Origin: an uncultured Ruminococcus sp. | Lineage (GTDB): Bacteria > Bacillota > Clostridia > Oscillospirales > Ruminococcaceae | DNA: 15,169 nucleotides | NCBI GenBank assembly: GCA_902464115.1 | Contig: CABQIF010000044.1 | Location: 1-15,169, forward strand | Direction of reading: 5' to 3' | Part shown: one piece after another, positions 1 through 7,472 of the stretch | Position numbering within the stretch: position 1 is the stretch's first letter | Layout: each line of letters opens with the position of its first letter | Position numbers and translations under genes: made by a program | Notes under the pieces: model-generated | What the model saw: only the letters and a program-made list of their open reading frames with translations | What the model was told of the DNA's origin: nothing | Databases searched by the model: none

Positions 1-623
1 GTTACCCACTGATACTTTGCAGTCAGCGGTGTTTTGCCATCGAACGGCTTGAGCCAGTCGTCAACACCGATTCCCGGCCATACATTCATCATGATTTTGC
101 CCGGTGTGGATGGGATGTTGGAAGTTGCCTTGTAAACTGCCTTTCCGTCTACATACCAAGTGATGGAATCTTTCTGCCAGTCAAAGCCGTAGGTGTGATA
201 GCCCTCGGAAGCATCAAAGCCCAGATCATACATGTATTCATGGTTGCCAGTGCCGTTGGTGTAGTAGTTGAACTGTACCTTTGTGGTGTCCTTGCCGAGG
301 ATTTCCACGTCAATTTCATCCCACGGGTTGTTGTCGCTCGGCCCTGTATAAGTGAAGAACGAGGAAACAACGCCATCATTTTTGATTGCCTGCATGGAAG
401 TTTCATAGTAACCGTAGGAATAGAAATCATTAGTTCTGTATTCTGCACCGATGTAATGATATTGTCCAGTCGGGTCTTTGTCAATGGTCAGGTTCAATGC
501 ATTGTCTTTGAATGTTGCATTGGATGCTTTCCAGAAACAGTCGAACGGATTGCCATTTGTCCAGCCATCAGAGGCGATGAATTCCTTGGTCGTGCCTGCT
601 CGGAAGTTTGCATACATCGTTGC
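1..623 (-). repeat. Near-identical GH16-module direct repeat, copy B
   Basis: This copy lies exactly 696 bp (232 codons) from copy A at 697-1319. By eye, bases 1-554 match 697-1250 without a difference, and the remaining 69 bases differ at only five positions (555, 573, 579, 590, 591). Only one encoded residue changes (Ala to Thr in the GTxKEF motif). It encodes the distal GH16 module and runs off the left edge, so its true length is unknown. Confidence 0.95.
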
Positions 624-3600
624 ATTTGCAGATGGTTCATTTCCAGAAGGTGTGCTTGGTGTGCTTGGTGTGGTAGAAGTGGCATTCTCTCGGTAGGTTA
701 CCCACTGATACTTTGCAGTCAGCGGTGTTTTGCCATCGAACGGCTTGAGCCAGTCGTCAACACCGATTCCCGGCCATACATTCATCATGATTTTGCCCGG
801 TGTGGATGGGATGTTGGAAGTTGCCTTGTAAACTGCCTTTCCGTCTACATACCAAGTGATGGAATCTTTCTGCCAGTCAAAGCCGTAGGTGTGATAGCCC
901 TCGGAAGCATCAAAGCCCAGATCATACATGTATTCATGGTTGCCAGTGCCGTTGGTGTAGTAGTTGAACTGTACCTTTGTGGTGTCCTTGCCGAGGATTT
1001 CCACGTCAATTTCATCCCACGGGTTGTTGTCGCTCGGCCCTGTATAAGTGAAGAACGAGGAAACAACGCCATCATTTTTGATTGCCTGCATGGAAGTTTC
1101 ATAGTAACCGTAGGAATAGAAATCATTAGTTCTGTATTCTGCACCGATGTAATGATATTGTCCAGTCGGGTCTTTGTCAATGGTCAGGTTCAATGCATTG
1201 TCTTTGAATGTTGCATTGGATGCTTTCCAGAAACAGTCGAACGGATTGCCGTTTGTCCAGCCATCAGATGCGATAAATTCCTTGGCTGTGCCTGCTCGGA
1301 AGTTTGCATACATCGTTGCGTTCGGATCAGGTTTGTTGGTAGAAGGCTGATCTGGCTTTGTCGGCTGGTCAGGCTGACTTGGATTGGAATTGTTTTTCAG
1401 AACATTCTTTTTCAGCAGACAGAGGTCTACAACATTGACGATATTATCTTTTGTCATATCGGCATTAACACCTTGTTCAGCGGTCAATGTTGCCTTGCGA
1501 ATCAAGTATTTTTGCAGCAGAATCACGTCTGCAACATTGACAGCACCATCTTGATTCACATCGCCAGCTGTTCCAGTGTTGTCCGTATTTGCGTTGTTCA
1601 GGGAAATCAAATAGGTGAGCGGAGAGTTCCAGTAAATCGTGATTTCGTTTGTGGAATAGCTTTCGGAGTGGTCAACGTAGCATTTTGCAGGGGCAGTGGT
1701 TGCTAAATATGCCTTCGCAGCACTGTCCTCTAAGTTCGAGTTGACACCGCCGACTAACATTCCGTGCATTGCCTGTTTTTTCGCCATGGATGGACGGTGA
1801 TGCGGATTCTGTGGGGAAACCGTGCCAAATCCAGTGACAAAGCATTCTCCGACCGGATTGCTGCCGAGCAAATAGTGTAAGTTCGATTCGGAAGCCTCCA
1901 GATAAGAAGCATCATCGGTCAGCTGATAAGCCAGTCCCAGAACTACGCCAGCATTGGCAACGGTCATATTGCTGCCCCAGTTGAAATTCACAACTGAAAC
2001 ACCATACGGGCTGGATTTTGTAGCAGATACAAACTGGTCAGCCTCTTTCAAAACGGCTTTCTTTGCCTTTGCATACATGGTTTGGTTTGGATTTTCCATG
2101 GTCAGGATGGCGATATTGCCATAGTCGCCGACAGTAGTCCAGTCCATACCGGTCTTTGCGGAAGAACCGATAAAGTTTTGCAGATAGGATTCTTCTCCGG
2201 TTGCTCGATACATCTGCATCGCTGCCCAGTAGCGTTCATCCGTATCGCTGGTATCTTCATAAGCACCGGTAGTGATATCCTCCGGATTCTCATAGATGAG
2301 TTTCGGATTTTCTTCTAAGAAATCCCATGCTTTCTTTGCTGCATTCAGGCAGGTGTTGGCGAAATTCGGGTCAACATTCTGATAGAATTCATATGCCATT
2401 GCCATGGAAGCACAGAAATCCGCAGTTGCTGTGGTTGTGATCGGCGTTACGATCAACGCATCTGTTTCGTTTTCCGGCATCACATAGCCCGGGAAGTTTT
2501 CGCAGGTGACTTTGTGATAAACACCGCCGGATTGTGCATCTTGCATTTTCAGCATCCATTCCAGTTCGTAACGGGTTTCATCCAGAATATCCGGAACACC
2601 GTTTCCACTCTCTGGAATGCCGGTTGCATCGCCATAAGAGGACGGGGAAGCTGCATATGCATAGAGCAGGTCTGCAACCGCCTTTGCCCCTGGAACAACA
2701 TAACGTCCATAGTCGCCGGCATCGTGCCAGCCACCGCTTACATCAATGGTTTGAGATGTACCATAGATGGTTGCTTTTGTGTTGTGGCAGGCAACATGCC
2801 CAAAGGTGTCATCTTTGACTTCTGTTCCGCACCGCTGCAAATACAGCATTTTTACAGAGTCGGTCAAGAGCGTATCATAAACATCATCTGAAATGGTAAA
2901 GGTGTAAGATTGGTCTAAATCGCCGCAGGTGATATAATAAGACCCCGGTTCTGTAACAGCAGAAAAATCACCTGTCCATTCGGTTTCTCTTGCAGGATAG
3001 TTGTTGATGCTGTCGGATAACGTGCCAGTGTAAACAGTCTGTTTGGTGTCTGCATTGACAACGGAGAACGTTGTTTCACTGGTTACATCTCGGAACACCG
3101 CTGTTTTTTTGCTGTTTGGTTGATAACCAACTTGGTCAGTCATAATAGACGGTTCATATGGCTGAAATGAAGCATAGTCAACCTTGCTGTCATCAATCAG
3201 TTCCAAAGATACGTTGTCCAAATAAATCGTATGTGGTGCAACGTCTTTTCCCTCATAGCCGCAGTTGAAAACCAGTTTGGACATAATGTCGGTTTCCTTC
3301 TTCATGGTGAAGGTGTAGTCTACCGTCTGTGTCTCTGCGGTTAAGTCCAAGCCCTTCCAAGTGTAAGCCTGATATGTTCCGCCGTTCTGCTGAATCATCT
3401 GTTCCACGGTGCAATCTTCAGTAGAAGAAATATCATATTTCAGGCGATAAACACCATTTTGATAGAGCGGTACAACATCATAGCCGACTTGTACAGAATA
3501 GTTCAGCGTGCCAACGCTGTTGACGGTCAATGCCAATTTTCCATTTTCTACGCCCAGCGAGCAGCTTCCGCCGCTTGCCTTGTAGGTTGACCAGCCGGAA

Positions 3601-3737
3601 GTACCATTGGAAAAATCCGAAGATAAAATGGTGGATGCTGCTGAAGCAGAAAACGAGGGCAGTACAGCAAAACTTGTTGCTGCTATAGCACCCGCTGCAA
3701 TGGCAGCAATGCTTTTTTGAAAGATGTGACGATGCAT
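1..3737 (-). CDS. Secreted cellulosomal multi-enzyme: CBM4-like, Ig-like, GH9, dockerin, GH16, GH16 (partial, cut at left edge)
   Basis: Secreted plant-wall polysaccharidase, 1245 codons visible, open at base 1. Residues 1-34 form a signal peptide (basic start, Ala-rich core, ASAA end). Residues 36-180 look like a CBM4-type jelly roll, followed by an Ig-like module from about 185 (begins IMTDQVGYQP). GH9 spans roughly 285-715 and shows the catalytic-base motif DAGD (D339, D342), HHRP (646-649) and the acid Glu in TNEIT (E698). A dockerin follows at about 722-779, with two Ca loops starting at D726 and D760. A Pro/Lys linker leads to GH16 with EIDVE (E909, D911, E913), then a second GH16 with the same motif at 1141-1145. 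CBM4-Ig-GH9 is the order of CelK/CbhA-type cellobiohydrolases, and the GH16 modules match Bacillus-type lichenases (beta-1,3-1,4-glucanase). ATG at 3737 has AGGAGGAG 5 bases upstream. Exact CBM family is less certain; a C-terminal continuation is expected. Confidence 0.93.
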   Translation of the reverse strand, partial: MHRHIFQKSIAAIAAGAIAATSFAVLPSFSASAASTILSSDFSNGTSGWSTYKASGGSCSLGVENGKLALTVNSVGTLNYSVQVGYDVVPLYQNGVYRLKYDISSTEDCTVEQMIQQNGGTYQAYTWKGLDLTAETQTVDYTFTMKKETDIMSKLVFNCGYEGKDVAPHTIYLDNVSLELIDDSKVDYASFQPYEPSIMTDQVGYQPNSKKTAVFRDVTSETTFSVVNADTKQTVYTGTLSDSINNYPARETEWTGDFSAVTEPGSYYITCGDLDQSYTFTISDDVYDTLLTDSVKMLYLQRCGTEVKDDTFGHVACHNTKATIYGTSQTIDVSGGWHDAGDYGRYVVPGAKAVADLLYAYAASPSSYGDATGIPESGNGVPDILDETRYELEWMLKMQDAQSGGVYHKVTCENFPGYVMPENETDALIVTPITTTATADFCASMAMAYEFYQNVDPNFANTCLNAAKKAWDFLEENPKLIYENPEDITTGAYEDTSDTDERYWAAMQMYRATGEESYLQNFIGSSAKTGMDWTTVGDYGNIAILTMENPNQTMYAKAKKAVLKEADQFVSATKSSPYGVSVVNFNWGSNMTVANAGVVLGLAYQLTDDASYLEASESNLHYLLGSNPVGECFVTGFGTVSPQNPHHRPSMAKKQAMHGMLVGGVNSNLEDSAAKAYLATTAPAKCYVDHSESYSTNEITIYWNSPLTYLISLNNANTDNTGTAGDVNQDGAVNVADVILLQKYLIRKATLTAEQGVNADMTKDNIVNVVDLCLLKKNVLKNNSNPSQPDQPTKPDQPSTNKPDPNATMYANFRAGTAKEFIASDGWTNGNPFDCFWKASNATFKDNALNLTIDKDPTGQYHYIGAEYRTNDFYSYGYYETSMQAIKNDGVVSSFFTYTGPSDNNPWDEIDVEILGKDTTKVQFNYYTNGTGNHEYMYDLGFDASEGYHTYGFDWQKDSITWYVDGKAVYKATSNIPSTPGKIMMNVWPGIGVDDWLKPFDGKTPLTAKYQWVTYRENATSTTPSTPSTPSGNEPSANATMYANFRAGTTKEFIASDGWTNGNPFDCFWKASNATFKDNALNLTIDKDPTGQYHYIGAEYRTNDFYSYGYYETSMQAIKNDGVVSSFFTYTGPSDNNPWDEIDVEILGKDTTKVQFNYYTNGTGNHEYMYDLGFDASEGYHTYGFDWQKDSITWYVDGKAVYKATSNIPSTPGKIMMNVWPGIGVDDWLKPFDGKTPLTAKYQWV
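697..1319 (-). repeat. Near-identical GH16-module direct repeat, copy A
   Basis: Partner of the repeat at 1-623 and the first GH16 module after the dockerin. The repeat ends sharply at 1319/1320, where the upstream linkers differ: a Pro/Gln/Lys-rich linker after the dockerin here, and a Thr-Pro-Ser linker (bases about 625-690) before copy B. The protein-level order is therefore dockerin, linker, copy A, short TPS linker, copy B. Confidence 0.95.
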
Positions 3738-3759
3738 AAAAACTCCTCCTTTAAACGAT

Positions 3760-3775
3760 CAGATTATCAAATCTG
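3760..3775. promoter_or_regulatory. Short palindrome in the GH9 gene leader
   Basis: A perfect dyad, CAGATT-ATCA-AATCTG, lies 10 bases upstream of the AGGAGGAG ribosome binding site (3743-3750) of the GH9 gene. It could be a small mRNA hairpin or a protein operator. The sequence cannot decide. Confidence 0.45.
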
Positions 3776-3778
3776 AAT

Positions 3779-3829
3779 AAAATTTGTGCATGAGAACAAA
3801 TTCATTACTACCAATATAGCACAAATTTT
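3779..3829. promoter_or_regulatory. Long-spaced 11-bp perfect inverted repeat in the divergent GH9/AraC region
   Basis: AAAATTTGTGC at 3779-3789 is matched exactly by GCACAAATTTT at 3819-3829, with 29 bases between and 40 bp between centres (close to four helical turns). The distal arm overlaps the extended -10 of the GH9 promoter and the proximal arm falls inside its leader. This layout fits a two-site operator for the adjacent AraC-family regulator, which is an inference. Confidence 0.55.
3813..3821 (-). promoter_or_regulatory. Extended -10 promoter of the GH9 gene
   Basis: On the minus strand, TGTGC directly precedes TATATT (3813-3818), giving a TG-n-TATATT extended -10. No good -35 is seen at the normal distance. 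The predicted start near 3806 gives a leader of about 70 bases. A weak or absent -35 is common for activator-dependent promoters, consistent with AraC control. Confidence 0.5.
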
Positions 3830-3843
3830 CTTGCTTTTCTATC

Positions 3844-3858
3844 AAATCATGGTGATTT
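3844..3858. promoter_or_regulatory. Palindrome upstream of the AraC-gene promoter
   Basis: AAATCA-TGG-TGATTT is a perfect six-base dyad, 15 bases upstream of the -35 of the regulator promoter and upstream of the GH9 -10. It is a candidate operator in the shared region, with no direct evidence beyond symmetry and position. Confidence 0.3.
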
Positions 3859-3872
3859 TCATCAGATTTTTG

Positions 3873-3901
3873 TTGTGTTTTCCGAAAAGATATGCTATAA
3901 T
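3873..3901 (+). promoter_or_regulatory. Promoter of the AraC-family gene
   Basis: TTGTGT (3873-3878), a 17-base spacer and a perfect TATAAT (3896-3901), with TG one base before the -10. The predicted start near 3908 lies only about 16 bases upstream of the ATG at 3924, which rules out the longer in-frame starts upstream. Confidence 0.75.
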
Positions 3902-3923
3902 GAAGAAAAGGGGGAGGAACGTC

Positions 3924-4673
3924 ATGAATATTGAAAAAGAGTTGACACACGTTGCATTTTTAAACCGGGAATATCAAGTTTCCCATCTGGCATATGACCG
4001 GGAAATGGCGTTTTTTAAAGCCATTCAACGGGGGGATCTGGAAACTGCCCACCGATTATTCAAGCCGTTGGACAGCGACAAGATGGGGACACTCAGTCAA
4101 AATCCACTGCGAAATCTGACCTATCATTTTATTATCACCGTTGCATTTTTGACTCGTTACTGTATTGAGGGTGGCATGGAGATGGAAGAAGCATTCAATC
4201 TCAGTGATATTTATATTCGCAGTGCCGACCGCTGTCAGAGAGAGCAGGAAATAAACGTGTTGCATCGACAGGTGATCGATGACTTTACGCAGCGAATGCA
4301 GATGATTCAAAAAAAGCCACGCTATCCAAAACCAGTTTTGGTGGCATTGGATTACATCTATGACCATTTACACACCAAAATCACGCTGCAAGCATTGGCG
4401 GAGGCAGTGCATCTCAGTCCGTCCCACTTGTCCAAGCTGTTTCATAGAGAAATGGGACTTACGATTAGCGACTACATCCGAAAGAAACGGGTAGAAGCAG
4501 CCGGAAATATGCTGAAGTTTTCGGATTATTCCTGTGCAGAGATTGCAAACTATCTCTGTTTTAGTTCAGAGAGTCACTTTATTCAGATTTTTAAAAAGGA
4601 GATGGGAAAAACACCGAAACAATATCGGGCATTGTTCTTTCGGAAAAATTGGAACACACAAACCAAACCCTAA
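3924..4673 (+). CDS. AraC/XylS-family transcriptional regulator
   Basis: A 249-residue DNA-binding regulator. The C-terminal 110 residues carry two helix-turn-helix units: one at about 154-178 (core ITLQALAEAVHLSPSHLSKL), the second at about 203-228 (CAEIANYLCFSSESHFIQIF), followed by the KKEMGKTPKQYR motif typical of the family's end. The N-terminal 130 residues are not a cupin that I recognise. They contain PLRNLTYHFI and an IEGG segment, the pattern of a helical sensor region common in Firmicutes AraC proteins. The start at 3924 is chosen because GGGGGAGGA lies 5-6 bases upstream and the promoter's -10 is at 3896-3901. It is transcribed divergently from the GH9 gene, so control of that gene and autoregulation are the natural inference. 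The inducer is unknown. Confidence 0.92.
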   Translation: MNIEKELTHVAFLNREYQVSHLAYDREMAFFKAIQRGDLETAHRLFKPLDSDKMGTLSQNPLRNLTYHFIITVAFLTRYCIEGGMEMEEAFNLSDIYIRSADRCQREQEINVLHRQVIDDFTQRMQMIQKKPRYPKPVLVALDYIYDHLHTKITLQALAEAVHLSPSHLSKLFHREMGLTISDYIRKKRVEAAGNMLKFSDYSCAEIANYLCFSSESHFIQIFKKEMGKTPKQYRALFFRKNWNTQTKP

Positions 4674-4687
4674 AAGGAGGAACTACA

Positions 4688-4945
4688 ATGGATTACAAAC
4701 CATATGAGCCGTTTCATTATAACGGTAAGGATTTTGCAAAGTCAGCAGTTACCTGTCAAGTCTTGCAGGACATGGAAAAAGAGGAGCACAAACAGGGACA
4801 AACAACAATAAGTTCCAAGGATGTAAAACCAAGGACAAAGGAACAAGAAAAAGCAGACAACATATATTGTATCTGTTGTGTTTCAATTGTGGGACTGTCT
4901 ATTTTGGTTACCATTGTAGCATTGATTATACAAGCGTTCCTATAA
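4688..4945 (+). CDS. Small single-span membrane protein, unknown function
   Basis: An 85-residue protein starting 14 bases after the regulator's stop, with AAAGGAGGAAC as ribosome binding site, so it is cotranscribed with the regulator. The first 55 residues are polar and charged, with a Tyr/Phe-rich start (MDYKPYEPFHYNGKDF). Residues 59-83 form one hydrophobic helix reaching almost to the C-terminus, with a CICC cluster at its start. It has no signal peptide, so it is likely a tail-anchored or inside-facing membrane protein. I do not recognise a family. Strong Shine-Dalgarno, operon position and an immediate terminator support it as a real gene. A role in signalling to the AraC regulator would be speculation. 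Confidence 0.75.
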   Translation: MDYKPYEPFHYNGKDFAKSAVTCQVLQDMEKEEHKQGQTTISSKDVKPRTKEQEKADNIYCICCVSIVGLSILVTIVALIIQAFL

Positions 4946-4995
4946 AGAACTATCCGGCTCCTGAATGACAACAGGCAGCCGGATGGTTCTTTTTA
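4946..4995. terminator. Strong intrinsic terminator between convergent genes
   Basis: A 14-bp stem pairs 4946-4959 with 4977-4990 (one G-T pair), with an inner CCTG/CAGG helix and a T tract ending TTTTTATT on the plus strand. It begins directly after the small membrane protein's stop and ends at the stop of the minus-strand gene. On the minus strand it is followed only by a short T-rich stretch, so it mainly serves the plus strand. Confidence 0.9.
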
Positions 4996-7137
4996 TTAAT
5001 GTCTGGAACGATATTCTGACCAGAGCGACTTGCTTTTTTCTGTCGCTTGTTCCCGACTGGCAGTAATTTCGCCTGTCCATCCGTTCAAATAAATTTGTTG
5101 GGTGTGTTGGAATAAACTGCAAGCACCTCGCACGCCGGATAGTACTGGAAAGCATACCCGTGGATTTGTCTGTGTGGATACCTGTTCACAAGTCAACTCT
5201 TCTTCCAAAATCAATCCTTTTAATGGTAGCGATAACAGAAATTTGGAGAGATGAGCCGTGATGATGATTTTTCCGGCAGCCTGTTCTTCGGGTAATGGCT
5301 GTTTTCCGTCATAAATGAGAATATCACCTTTGGCAAGCCCCGGCATACAAGGACGACCTTGTGTTTTTCCGCTACCGCTCGGGAAAACCATGTGTGTCAA
5401 TGGTTCTTCCTGCTGTCCAATACATTTCTTTTGCAGCACCATTTCTGTATAGTTGGGGAGATTTAAATACCAGCGGTAAGCTTCTCTTCGCCATGCGGAA
5501 CGGTTATCCTTCCAGTGAATGGAGGGGTCTTCCATAGAGGCTAGGACTTCCTTTAACACCAGATAATGTACATCATCGACATCTGAAATTGCACCTGCTT
5601 CATACAAGCGGTTTCCGGCAGCTAAGAACAAATCTGCCAATAATTTTACCAGTTGGTCTTGTAATTTCAGGAACTGCTTTCGATAGGATTCTGATTTTTG
5701 CGTACTCTGGATTTTTTTTCGTAGTTTTTTTCCTGCCCAGTCCGGCATTGGAAGCATACCGGCAGCATATTGATATTGAATGCCAGATGGTAAATCTGGA
5801 TGTGCTTTCCGCAGGCTTTTTTTCAGGTGCTGAATGGAAATCCGGCTGTTCAGCACGCTCAGCAACGTATAATGCCAGCAAGCAATATTGGTATTTTGAA
5901 AGCGTTTATAATATTGATTCAGTTCTGACAGGGACATTCGGGAGAGGTCATAGGATTGGTAGACTTGTACCCGATTTTCCAGCAGCTGTAATTTCTCCTG
6001 TACTGCTTTAAAGTCTGACCGCATCAATCGTCTTCCGATATAGTCAATATAGCGGTGTACCATCCACGAACGAATCCCATCTCGGTCGTGGAGCAGGGCA
6101 TAGATATTTTTAAAGCTCTGCTTCTTTCGGAAAGTTGGAAAATAATACAGCAATTTGTTCCAATGTTCCACGCAGAAATAAAGTCTGCCGTTGATATAAA
6201 TAACAATATCATCCATATCATTTGAAACAGAATAGGGGCGTTCAAATAAGTGCAGGGTCGTTTTAAAAAAGCTATGGATCACATGATTATACATGTTCTG
6301 CATATAGCTGCCCATTAACGGGGTGCAGGTGGTGGGGTAGAATGCACTTAAAATACTGCGGCTGTCGAATAAAATGCTTTCCTCACTGGGAAGAGCTGTT
6401 TGCCGAACCGTCAAGGCGAATAAATGGTGGCTTTCCGGGTCAACAAAAATGGAAACCTGCATTTGTATGTTAAACTTGGTAAATAGAATTTGAGCTGCTT
6501 TTTCCAGTTTCCGCAGGAAATCATCTTCCGGAGGGGGCATGCCGGCTGGCAGCCCATAGTAGAGAATTTGGTCGGTGTTGTGATAGCACATCGTAATGGT
6601 GGGGGTATCATTCCAAACCAGTTCACTGTTCCAGCCGCAGCCGATTTGAATTTGCGTTTCGTTTAGAATACCGTCTTCTTGAATTGTATTCAGAACGGCA
6701 AATTCTGTAAATGCTTTTGCTTCTTGAATGATAATATGAAATTGCACCTGTTCTGGTGAAACAGATTCCGCTGCTGCGATTTTCTGCCGGTAGGATTCCC
6801 GACTTTCTAAGATCCGTTCAATGTTGCGGTACAGGGCATATTTTTTAACGTTCGTATAAACAGGCAAGTCTGCTTTACAATTGGGCATCCATTCGGTTCG
6901 TTCGGTTTTATTTTCAGAAACGACAATGGTTACCGTCATCCAGACATGATATTGTAAGACATCCTGAAAGTGCATGGCAAAATAGGCATCCAGTTCTTCC
7001 GGTTCGTATTGTTCCGGAATACAAAAAAAACGAGGGACACGCAGTCCATACTCATGTAGATGAAATAAAATAGATGCTTCTGCACCGGGATGATAGAGCG
7101 TATAATTCACAAAGTCGATGATCAAGGCGTTTTTCAC
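4996..7137 (-). CDS. Degenerate PEP-synthase/rifampicin-phosphotransferase-like protein (probable pseudoenzyme)
   Basis: A 713-residue cytoplasmic protein. The N-terminal part recalls the PEP synthase ATP-binding domain: GLRVPRFFCI (31-40) resembles GLpVPpGFvi, a VQFHIIIQ strand sits at 131-138, and FALTVRQT (240-247) takes the place of the usual LQaRPIT end. The C-terminal 120 residues follow the PEP-utiliser swivelling domain (PGLAKGDILI, KGLILEEE, PRVCFPVLSGV, IYLNGWTGEI). The catalytic GGxxSHAAI loop is replaced by a stretch containing TCEQV (649-653), so no phosphocarrier His is present. The helical middle (about 330-560) resembles the middle region of these enzymes. I infer a non-catalytic or diverged function. 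Start: GTG at 7137 lies directly on the AGGA, while the in-frame TTG at 7125 has better spacing; the true start is uncertain by four codons. Confidence 0.72.
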   Translation of the reverse strand: MKNALIIDFVNYTLYHPGAEASILFHLHEYGLRVPRFFCIPEQYEPEELDAYFAMHFQDVLQYHVWMTVTIVVSENKTERTEWMPNCKADLPVYTNVKKYALYRNIERILESRESYRQKIAAAESVSPEQVQFHIIIQEAKAFTEFAVLNTIQEDGILNETQIQIGCGWNSELVWNDTPTITMCYHNTDQILYYGLPAGMPPPEDDFLRKLEKAAQILFTKFNIQMQVSIFVDPESHHLFALTVRQTALPSEESILFDSRSILSAFYPTTCTPLMGSYMQNMYNHVIHSFFKTTLHLFERPYSVSNDMDDIVIYINGRLYFCVEHWNKLLYYFPTFRKKQSFKNIYALLHDRDGIRSWMVHRYIDYIGRRLMRSDFKAVQEKLQLLENRVQVYQSYDLSRMSLSELNQYYKRFQNTNIACWHYTLLSVLNSRISIQHLKKSLRKAHPDLPSGIQYQYAAGMLPMPDWAGKKLRKKIQSTQKSESYRKQFLKLQDQLVKLLADLFLAAGNRLYEAGAISDVDDVHYLVLKEVLASMEDPSIHWKDNRSAWRREAYRWYLNLPNYTEMVLQKKCIGQQEEPLTHMVFPSGSGKTQGRPCMPGLAKGDILIYDGKQPLPEEQAAGKIIITAHLSKFLLSLPLKGLILEEELTCEQVSTQTNPRVCFPVLSGVRGACSLFQHTQQIYLNGWTGEITASREQATEKSKSLWSEYRSRH

Positions 7138-7195
7138 TCCTAATTTAAAGCCAAATTTGCAATTGTTTTATCTGCATCATTTTATCTTTGCTTTT

Positions 7196-7204
7196 ATTCT
7201 ATCA
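7196..7204 (-). promoter_or_regulatory. Candidate extended -10 of the PEP-synthase-like gene
   Basis: On the minus strand TGATAGAAT gives TG-n-TAGAAT. No convincing -35 lies 16-18 bases upstream in this AT-rich stretch. Transcription from here would give a leader of about 50 bases. Confidence 0.35.
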
Positions 7205-7271
7205 CGATTTTATTGCTGCTTTTACTGTGGATTTCTAAACTTTTTATATCTTATTTTAAATAACTCCGGAA

Positions 7272-7284
7272 AAGAACCGTTCTT
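7272..7284. other. Intergenic 7138-7472: small palindrome in an AT-rich divergent region
   Basis: This 335-base stretch between two divergent genes is AT-rich and contains no gene that I can support. It holds the candidate minus-strand promoter at 7196-7204, the strong plus-strand promoter at 7357-7385, and one perfect dyad, AAGAAC-C-GTTCTT, at 7272-7284, which might be an operator. A second TTGACA at 7327-7332 has no matching -10. Confidence 0.4.
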
Positions 7285-7356
7285 CTCTGTAGAAATTCGT
7301 TGATTTTTGGGAAAAATTCAGATTTTTTGACAGGTTTGGCTGCGTTGAGAACTTGC

Positions 7357-7385
7357 TTGACAAATGGGCAGAAAACGAGTATACT
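7357..7385 (+). promoter_or_regulatory. Near-consensus vegetative promoter of the hydrogenase gene
   Basis: A perfect TTGACA (7357-7362), exactly 17 bases of spacer and TATACT (7380-7385). The predicted start is near 7392, giving a leader of about 80 bases. This suggests strong, largely constitutive expression from the housekeeping sigma factor. Confidence 0.88.
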
Positions 7386-7472
7386 GTACATAGAACTGGT
7401 TTTATGAAGTTTGGCAGAATTTCATAGAAAAAGCGGATGAATAAAAGCAATCAGACCCAGAGGAGTGAAACT

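Noticed and set aside
1..1319. Insertion element or transposon as the source of the direct repeat
   Set aside because: The repeat is entirely in-frame GH16 coding sequence, with no terminal inverted repeats or transposase. Duplication of a domain explains it.
195..1706. Long open frame of 503 codons on the plus strand
   Set aside because: It lies antisense to the GH16/dockerin coding region, contains the same 232-residue repeat only because the DNA repeats, and has no recognisable domain or ribosome binding site.
3786..3923. Longer start (ATG 3786) for the AraC regulator
   Set aside because: It lies upstream of the predicted promoter (3873-3901), and the extra residues look like translated AT-rich intergenic DNA. 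The ATG at 3924 has a strong ribosome binding site.
7437..7472. Longer start (ATG 7437) for the hydrogenase
   Set aside because: There is no ribosome binding site before it, while AGGAG sits seven bases before ATG 7473.
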